NCBI GenBank assembly: GCA_016235165.1
Contig: JACRLX010000006.1
Coordinates: forward strand, 1-37,881
Source: Rhodocyclales bacterium
Lineage (GTDB): Bacteria; Pseudomonadota; Gammaproteobacteria; Burkholderiales; Rhodocyclaceae
DNA: 37,881 nt
Direction of reading: 5' to 3'
Shown here piece after piece: positions 34,048 to 37,881 of the stretch; the stretch's first letter is position 1; each line of letters begins with the position of its first letter. The translations under genes and the position numbers were made by a program. The notes under the pieces are model-generated. The model saw only the letters and a list, made by a program, of their open reading frames with translations. It ran no database searches and was not told where the DNA came from.

Positions 34048-34908
34048 ATGGACGCCGTCCATCGCTTCCTCTTCGAAGACCTCGACATCCGCGGCGCGCT
34101 GGTGCAGCTCGGGCCGTCCTGGGCCGAGATGACGGCCACCCGCGGCTACGCGGCGCCGGTGCGCGAGCTGCTCGGCGAGCTGGCCGCCGTCACCGCGCTG
34201 ATCGGCAGCAACCTCAAGGCGCCTGGCCGCATCGGCTTCCAGATGAGCGGCCACGGCCCGGTCTCGATGCTGGTGATGGACTGCAACGAAAAGCTGCAAC
34301 TGCGCGGCATGGCCCGCAGCAGCCTGTCCGACGAGGCCCCGGCCCACGTGGCCGGCGTCCCCGCCCTGCTCGGCGACGGCCAGCTGGTGCTGACGCTGCA
34401 AACCGAAAACGCCGAGACGCCCTACCAGAGCGTGGTGCCGCTGGCCGGCGAAACGGTCGCCGCGGTGTTCGAGCACTACCTGGAAAAGTCCGAACAGCAG
34501 CCGGCGCGGCTGTGGCTGGCGGCCGACGGCGAATCCGCCTGCGGCCTCTTCCTGCAGAAGCTGCCCAACGCCGACGTGCTCGACCCCGACGGATGGGAGC
34601 GCATCGAGGCGCTGGCCGCCACGGTCAAGTCCGACGAACTGCGGCTGCCGCCCGCGACCCTGTTGACGCGCCTGTTCCACGAAGAGAACCTGCGCCTCTA
34701 CCCGCCGCGCGCGGCCGAATGGCACTGCCCGCGCGATGTGGAAAAAGTGCGCGCCATGCTCTATACGCTGGGCCGCGAGGAAGTCGAGGCCATGCTCGAA
34801 GATGCCGATATCATCGCCGTGGAAGACGAAATCTGCGGCCACGAATACCGCTTCGGCGCCGAAATCCTCGACGAGCTGTTCCCGCCCGAAGGCCGCGTCC
34901 TGCATTGA
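34048..34908 (+). CDS. hslO: Hsp33 chaperonin with reduced cysteine switch
   Basis: A 286-residue redox-regulated holdase chaperone (E. coli Hsp33 is 292). The N-terminal domain (FLFEDLDIRGALVQL, then GHGPVSMLVMDC) and middle domain (LPPATLLTRLFHEENLRLYPP) are typical. In the C-terminal zinc switch, family members have CxC and CxxC; here the corresponding places read WHCPRD (Cys227) and EICGHEYRF (Cys263). So only two of four cysteines remain, with His226 and His265 beside them. A Cys-His zinc site is possible but unproven. I chose ATG 34048 by homology; the frame is open from 33916 across the repeat. Its stop overlaps the TTG start of the next gene. Confidence 0.9.
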   Translation: MDAVHRFLFEDLDIRGALVQLGPSWAEMTATRGYAAPVRELLGELAAVTALIGSNLKAPGRIGFQMSGHGPVSMLVMDCNEKLQLRGMARSSLSDEAPAHVAGVPALLGDGQLVLTLQTENAETPYQSVVPLAGETVAAVFEHYLEKSEQQPARLWLAADGESACGLFLQKLPNADVLDPDGWERIEALAATVKSDELRLPPATLLTRLFHEENLRLYPPRAAEWHCPRDVEKVRAMLYTLGREEVEAMLEDADIIAVEDEICGHEYRFGAEILDELFPPEGRVLH

Positions 34909-35651
34909 ACATCGACATCAGCGAGGAAGCGGGGGTCCGCTACCTGCATTTCGGTTCGAGCTGGATCCAGGGCGCGATGCGCATCGCCCGGCCGTACGCG
35001 CTGGAGCTCGACTACACGCGAGAAATGATGGTGCCGCTGTTGCTCAACGATGCCGACTGGCCGCGCCGCGTGCTGCAGGTCGGCCTGGGCGCCGCCTCAG
35101 TGACCAAGTTCCTGCATCGCCACCGGCCGCAGGCAAAGATCACCGTGGTCGAGATCGAGCCGCGCGTCACCGCCGCGGCGCGGCAATTCTTCAAGCTGCC
35201 CGATGATGACGAACGAATCGAGATCCACCACGCCGACGGCGCCGACTTCGTCATCGATTCGGCGGCCGCCTACGACCTGATCCTGGTCGACGGCTTCGAC
35301 GCCGAGGCGAGCACCGGGCGGCTCGACACCCTGCCCTTCTACCTCGATTGCCGCGCCCGCCTGGCCGAGGACGGCCTGATCTGCGTGAACCTGCTGTCGC
35401 GGCGCAAGGACTTTCGCCAGAGCGTGAAGCGCCTGGAAGAGGCCTTCGACGGCCACGCCATGGCCTTTCCCTCCTGCGACAGCGGCAATGCCATTGCACT
35501 GGCCGCCGTGCCGCCGACGCGGGCGACGCCGCTGGGCGAACTCAGGGCCGCGGCCACGCGGCTCAAGCGCGACACCGGCCTCAACCTGCTGCCGACGCTG
35601 GCCCGCCTGGCGCAATCGCGCCACCTCGCCGGCGGCCTGCTCCACCTCTGA
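34905..35651 (+). CDS. Spermidine-synthase-like protein
   Basis: A 248-residue Rossmann-fold protein of the polyamine aminopropyltransferase type. The nucleotide loop is VLQVGLGAASVTKFL (56-70), the acidic end of strand 2 is VVEIEPRV (Glu83), and LILVDGFDAE (Asp129, Asp132) occupies the catalytic-strand position. The N-terminal beta domain of true SpeE is nearly absent, so activity as a spermidine synthase is uncertain; some relatives are methyltransferase-like proteins of unknown role. The start is a TTG whose last two bases are in the hslO stop (TTGA overlap), implying coupled translation; no ATG fits the conserved N-terminus. The next gene starts 7 bases after its stop. Confidence 0.78.
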   Translation: MNIDISEEAGVRYLHFGSSWIQGAMRIARPYALELDYTREMMVPLLLNDADWPRRVLQVGLGAASVTKFLHRHRPQAKITVVEIEPRVTAAARQFFKLPDDDERIEIHHADGADFVIDSAAAYDLILVDGFDAEASTGRLDTLPFYLDCRARLAEDGLICVNLLSRRKDFRQSVKRLEEAFDGHAMAFPSCDSGNAIALAAVPPTRATPLGELRAAATRLKRDTGLNLLPTLARLAQSRHLAGGLLHL

Positions 35652-35658
35652 GCCCGGC

Positions 35659-36588
35659 ATGACGCCGACACAGAGGGCACACCGCCAGGGCACGCTCTAC
35701 ATGCTGCTGGTGATCGCGATCTGGGGCGCCTTCCTGCCGGTGGCCAAGTCGGCGCTGCGCGAAGTCGACCCCTACTGGCTGACCCTGATGCGCTTCGGCA
35801 CCGCGGCGCTGGTCTTCCTCGCCCTGCTGTGGCTGCGCGAAGGCCGCGACAGGATCAGCACGGAGGGCCAGTCGTGGAAGATCCTGGCCTTCGGCGTTTG
35901 CGGCTTCACCGGCTTCGGCGTCGCCCTGTTCGAGGGCCTGCGCCTGACGCGGCCAGAAATCAGCGCCATGATCCTGGCGCTGGGCCCGATCCAGATGGCC
36001 CTGGTGCAGTGGTGGCGCACCCATCGCCGGCCCGACAACTTCACCCAGGCCATGATCGCGCTGGCGCTGATCGGCGAACTGCTGGTGGTGACCTCGGGCG
36101 AGCTGCGGCGCCTGATCGGCGGCGACGCGCTGGGCAACGCCCTGGTCTTCCTCGCCTCGCTGTTCTGGACCGCCTACACCCTGGGCGCGCAGCAGTTCCC
36201 GAAATGGTCGCCGGTGCGCTACACGGCGCTGTCGTGTGCGCTGGGCTGCGTCGGCATCGTGCTCGCCGTCGCCATCGCCACCCAGGCCGGGCACAGCACG
36301 CCGCCCTCCGCCGCGCAACTCGTCGCCGTGTGGCCGGAGCTGGCCTACACGGTGTTCTGCGTCAGCGTCTTCGGCATCCTGTTCTGGAACATGGGCGTGG
36401 CCAAGCTGGGCCCGATCTCGGCCGGGCTGTTCGCCAACTTCGCCCCCGTCATCACCTACCTGATCGCCATCGCCCAGGGCCGCCGCCCCGATGCCATCGA
36501 ACTGACCGGCGCACTGATCGTGCTGGTGGCACTGATCGCCAACAACCGCCACCAGCGCGCCAAGGCGCAGCAGGTCGGCGTGGCGTGA
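35659..36588 (+). CDS. EamA-family (DMT) transporter
   Basis: A 309-residue inner-membrane protein with about ten helices arranged as two EamA repeats (about 11-140 and 155-295). Typical features are IWGAFLPVAKSALREVDPYWLTLMR at the start, IGELLVVTSGE closing the first repeat, and GPISAGLFANFAPVITYLIA in the second. Family members export amino acids, metabolites or nucleotide sugars; the substrate here is unknown. It follows the spermidine-synthase-like gene by 7 bases, so polyamine or amino acid efflux is a mild contextual guess. It converges with the integrase gene. Confidence 0.9.
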   Translation: MTPTQRAHRQGTLYMLLVIAIWGAFLPVAKSALREVDPYWLTLMRFGTAALVFLALLWLREGRDRISTEGQSWKILAFGVCGFTGFGVALFEGLRLTRPEISAMILALGPIQMALVQWWRTHRRPDNFTQAMIALALIGELLVVTSGELRRLIGGDALGNALVFLASLFWTAYTLGAQQFPKWSPVRYTALSCALGCVGIVLAVAIATQAGHSTPPSAAQLVAVWPELAYTVFCVSVFGILFWNMGVAKLGPISAGLFANFAPVITYLIAIAQGRRPDAIELTGALIVLVALIANNRHQRAKAQQVGVA

Positions 36589-36593
36589 GGAGA

Positions 36594-36621
36594 GTCGGCG
36601 CCGGCGGGACGGCGCCCCGAC
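36594..36621. terminator. Hairpin between convergent genes
   Basis: GTCGG-CGCCG (36594-36603) pairs with CGGCG-CC-CCGAC (36610-36621), a 10-bp stem with a 2-base bulge, between the EamA stop and the integrase stop. There is no U-tract, so it is a weak bidirectional terminator candidate. Confidence 0.4.
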
Positions 36622-36625
36622 ACAA

Positions 36626-37678
36626 TCAGGCCGCGACGAGATACTCCGCCGCCGGCTCGCGCGCAACCGGCGGGGCAATCCGGTCAACCGGGCTGATCAC
36701 TCCGCGCCCGCCCCGGTTCAGGACATGGGTGTAGATCATCGTGGTCTTGACATCCGAGTGTCCGAGCAATTCCTGCACGGTACGGATGTCGTAGCCCCCC
36801 TCCAGCAAATGGGTCGCGAAGGAATGGCGCAACGTATGCGGCGATGCCGGCTTGTCGATCCCCGCCGCGACGGCCGCGGCGCGTATCGCCCGCTGCACGG
36901 CCTGGTCGTGCACATGGTGGCGACGCACCGTGTCCGAGCGCGGATCGACCGACAGTTGCCCGGTGGGAAACACGTACTGCCACATCCATTCGCGTGCCGC
37001 CCCCGGATATTTGCGATCCAGCGCGAAAGGCAGATGAACCTCGCCATGCCCAGCCGCCAGATCCCGCACATGGAGTTCGCGGGCCCGCTGCAACTGCGCC
37101 AGCAGCCCCGGCGCCAGGCTATCCGGCAGCACCGTGACGCGATCCTTGAGGCCCTTGCCATCGCGCACCAGGATTTCGCGCCGCGCAAAATCGATGTCCT
37201 TCACCCGCAGGCGCAGGCATTCCATCAAGCGCATGCCGGTGCCGTAAAGCAGGCGCCCGATCAAGGCATGCACGCCATGCAGACGATCCAGCAGGACCGC
37301 CACCTCGACCGCGGTAAGCACCACCGGCAGGCGCGGCGGCCGCTTTGCCGACTCGATACCGTCCAGCCAGGGCAGTTCGACTTCCAGCACCTCGCGGTAG
37401 AGAAACAACAGCGCCGCCTTGGCCTGATTCTGCGTCGATGCCGCCACATTGCCCGCGACGGCGAGGTGCGTAAGAAAGGCCTCGACCTCGACGGCCCCCA
37501 TTTCGCGCGGATGGCGCTTGCCAAAATGTCGGATAAATCGTCTAATCCAGTCCAGATATGCCTGCTCGGTACGCAGGCTGTAGTGCAGGAAACGTATCCG
37601 GCCCCGCACCTGGTCCAGCAGCCGGGGCGCAGCCTCCGAATCAACGACTGACGGAATCGACGACATTTTAGGCCCCAC
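36626..37678 (-). CDS. intI: Integron integrase (IntI-type tyrosine recombinase)
   Basis: A 350-residue tyrosine recombinase closely resembling integron integrases. Catalytic residues are complete: Arg150 (GTGMRLME), His281 and Arg284 ([13 protein letters not shown]), His307 (LLGHSDV) and Tyr316 (TMIYTHVL). The IntI-specific insertion (about 211-238; [20 protein letters not shown]) that contacts folded attC sites is present, as are [20 protein letters not shown] and RRHHVHDQ. This sets it apart from XerC/D. Cassettes normally lie on the 5' side of intI, that is rightward from 37679, where the window shows only 66 bases before an IS element. No attC-like site is seen on the left. Met5 is an alternative start. 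Confidence 0.93.
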   Translation of the reverse strand: MGPKMSSIPSVVDSEAAPRLLDQVRGRIRFLHYSLRTEQAYLDWIRRFIRHFGKRHPREMGAVEVEAFLTHLAVAGNVAASTQNQAKAALLFLYREVLEVELPWLDGIESAKRPPRLPVVLTAVEVAVLLDRLHGVHALIGRLLYGTGMRLMECLRLRVKDIDFARREILVRDGKGLKDRVTVLPDSLAPGLLAQLQRARELHVRDLAAGHGEVHLPFALDRKYPGAAREWMWQYVFPTGQLSVDPRSDTVRRHHVHDQAVQRAIRAAAVAAGIDKPASPHTLRHSFATHLLEGGYDIRTVQELLGHSDVKTTMIYTHVLNRGGRGVISPVDRIAPPVAREPAAEYLVAA

Positions 37679-37744
37679 TAAAATTCACCAACTCATTGAT
37701 GAAATTCAGCATAGCACACAATACTAGTTTTTTATACAGCCTAA
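37679..37744. other. Region where attI would be expected
   Basis: A 66-base AT-rich stretch between the integrase start and the IS left end. I looked for the simple attI core GTTRRRY on both strands and found no convincing match. The site may be beyond or disrupted by the IS. Confidence 0.3.
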
Positions 37745-37881
37745 GGAAACACTGAAAAAGTCCCCACCTGAGTGAACGATTTGATTGTCATGAGGTCTGA
37801 CACTGGGTATCGATCAAGGTGATGAGGATTGGCAAGATGAAGCAGATGACTTTGGCAACCGGAACTGGATTTGAACTGCAC
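37745..37881 (+). mobile_element. IS5-family insertion sequence, left end, truncated by the window
   Basis: A probable terminal inverted repeat starts GGAAACACTGAAAAAGTCC at 37745. It is preceded by CTAA (37741-37744), which fits the YTAR target preference of the IS5 subgroup. The transposase frame begins at 37837. The right end lies outside the window, so the inverted repeat and target duplication cannot be confirmed here. Confidence 0.7.
37837..37881 (+). CDS. IS5-family transposase (N-terminus only)
   Basis: Only 15 codons are in the window: MKQMTLATGTGFELH. The MKQMT(L/F)A start is characteristic of IS5-subgroup transposases, in which a KTTRR segment usually follows. The spacing of about 92 bases from the inferred left end is normal for the family. 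The gene continues past the right edge. Confidence 0.7.
   Translation, partial: MKQMTLATGTGFELH

Noticed and set aside
34978-35651. ATG at 34978 as start of the spermidine-synthase-like protein
   Set aside because: It would remove the conserved N-terminal strand (VRYLHFGSSWIQGAM). The TTG overlapping the hslO stop fits better.
36589-36625. attC site between the EamA gene and the integrase
   Set aside because: The hairpin lacks the paired RYYYAAC and GTTRRRY cores and is better read as a convergent terminator.
37679-37744. attI site of an integron
   Set aside because: No convincing GTTRRRY core on either strand in the 66 visible bases.

Overview
The window is a GC-rich, densely packed chromosomal segment of a betaproteobacterium, most likely a member of Rhodocyclales (relatives of Azoarcus, Thauera or Accumulibacter). 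I infer this from the style of the proteins and from the neighbourhood of lolC, lolD, a DUF2062 gene, comEC and recJ. No database was searched, so the taxonomic call is tentative. No rRNA, tRNA or CRISPR array is visible.

Layout. Bases 1-309 hold no gene I can defend. Bases 310-5212 are four minus-strand genes in transcription order: CBS-domain protein, comEC, srkA (stress kinase) and an alpha/beta hydrolase. Bases 5476-8161 hold a collapsed fumarylacetoacetate-hydrolase remnant, a DUF2062 membrane protein and the lipoprotein exporter genes lolD and lolC. A heptanucleotide tandem array fills the gap between the start codons of lolC and an RpfE-like gene. RecJ follows and ends stop-to-stop with a large CHASE-PAS-PAS-GGDEF-EAL protein. 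Bases 14535-17764 hold prfC (release factor 3), an FHA protein and a lytic transglycosylase.

Bases 17796-22581 hold a phenylpyruvate/indolepyruvate decarboxylase, a divergent Lrp-type regulator and the molybdenum cofactor genes moaA and moeA. Next come bepA (M48 protease), a collapsed luciferase-like monooxygenase remnant and a low-GC island of three consecutive lipoproteins. A chemotaxis receptor and a secreted rhodanese follow. Bases 28679-33395 are a minus-strand MacAB-like efflux operon: adaptor, ATPase and two permeases. The two permease genes are separated by a pair of inverted, nested-hairpin elements. The right end holds an ArsC-like protein, an Hsp33 with a reduced cysteine switch, a spermidine-synthase-like protein and an EamA transporter. 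The window closes with an integron-type integrase whose upstream side is hit by an IS5-family element running off the edge.

Functional themes are envelope maintenance (lolCD, bepA, transglycosylase, lipoproteins, MacAB-like export), DNA uptake and repair (comEC, recJ), redox stress (srkA, hslO, rhodanese, ArsC-like) and aromatic amino acid catabolism next to molybdenum cofactor synthesis. The most unusual signals are non-coding: the paired structured elements at 29939-30194, the start-to-start heptamer array at 8162-8337, a terminator-like hairpin covering the comEC start codon, and a 68-base repeat placed 40-50 bases before both recJ and hslO. Two unrelated genes have also each collapsed to three short conserved blocks.
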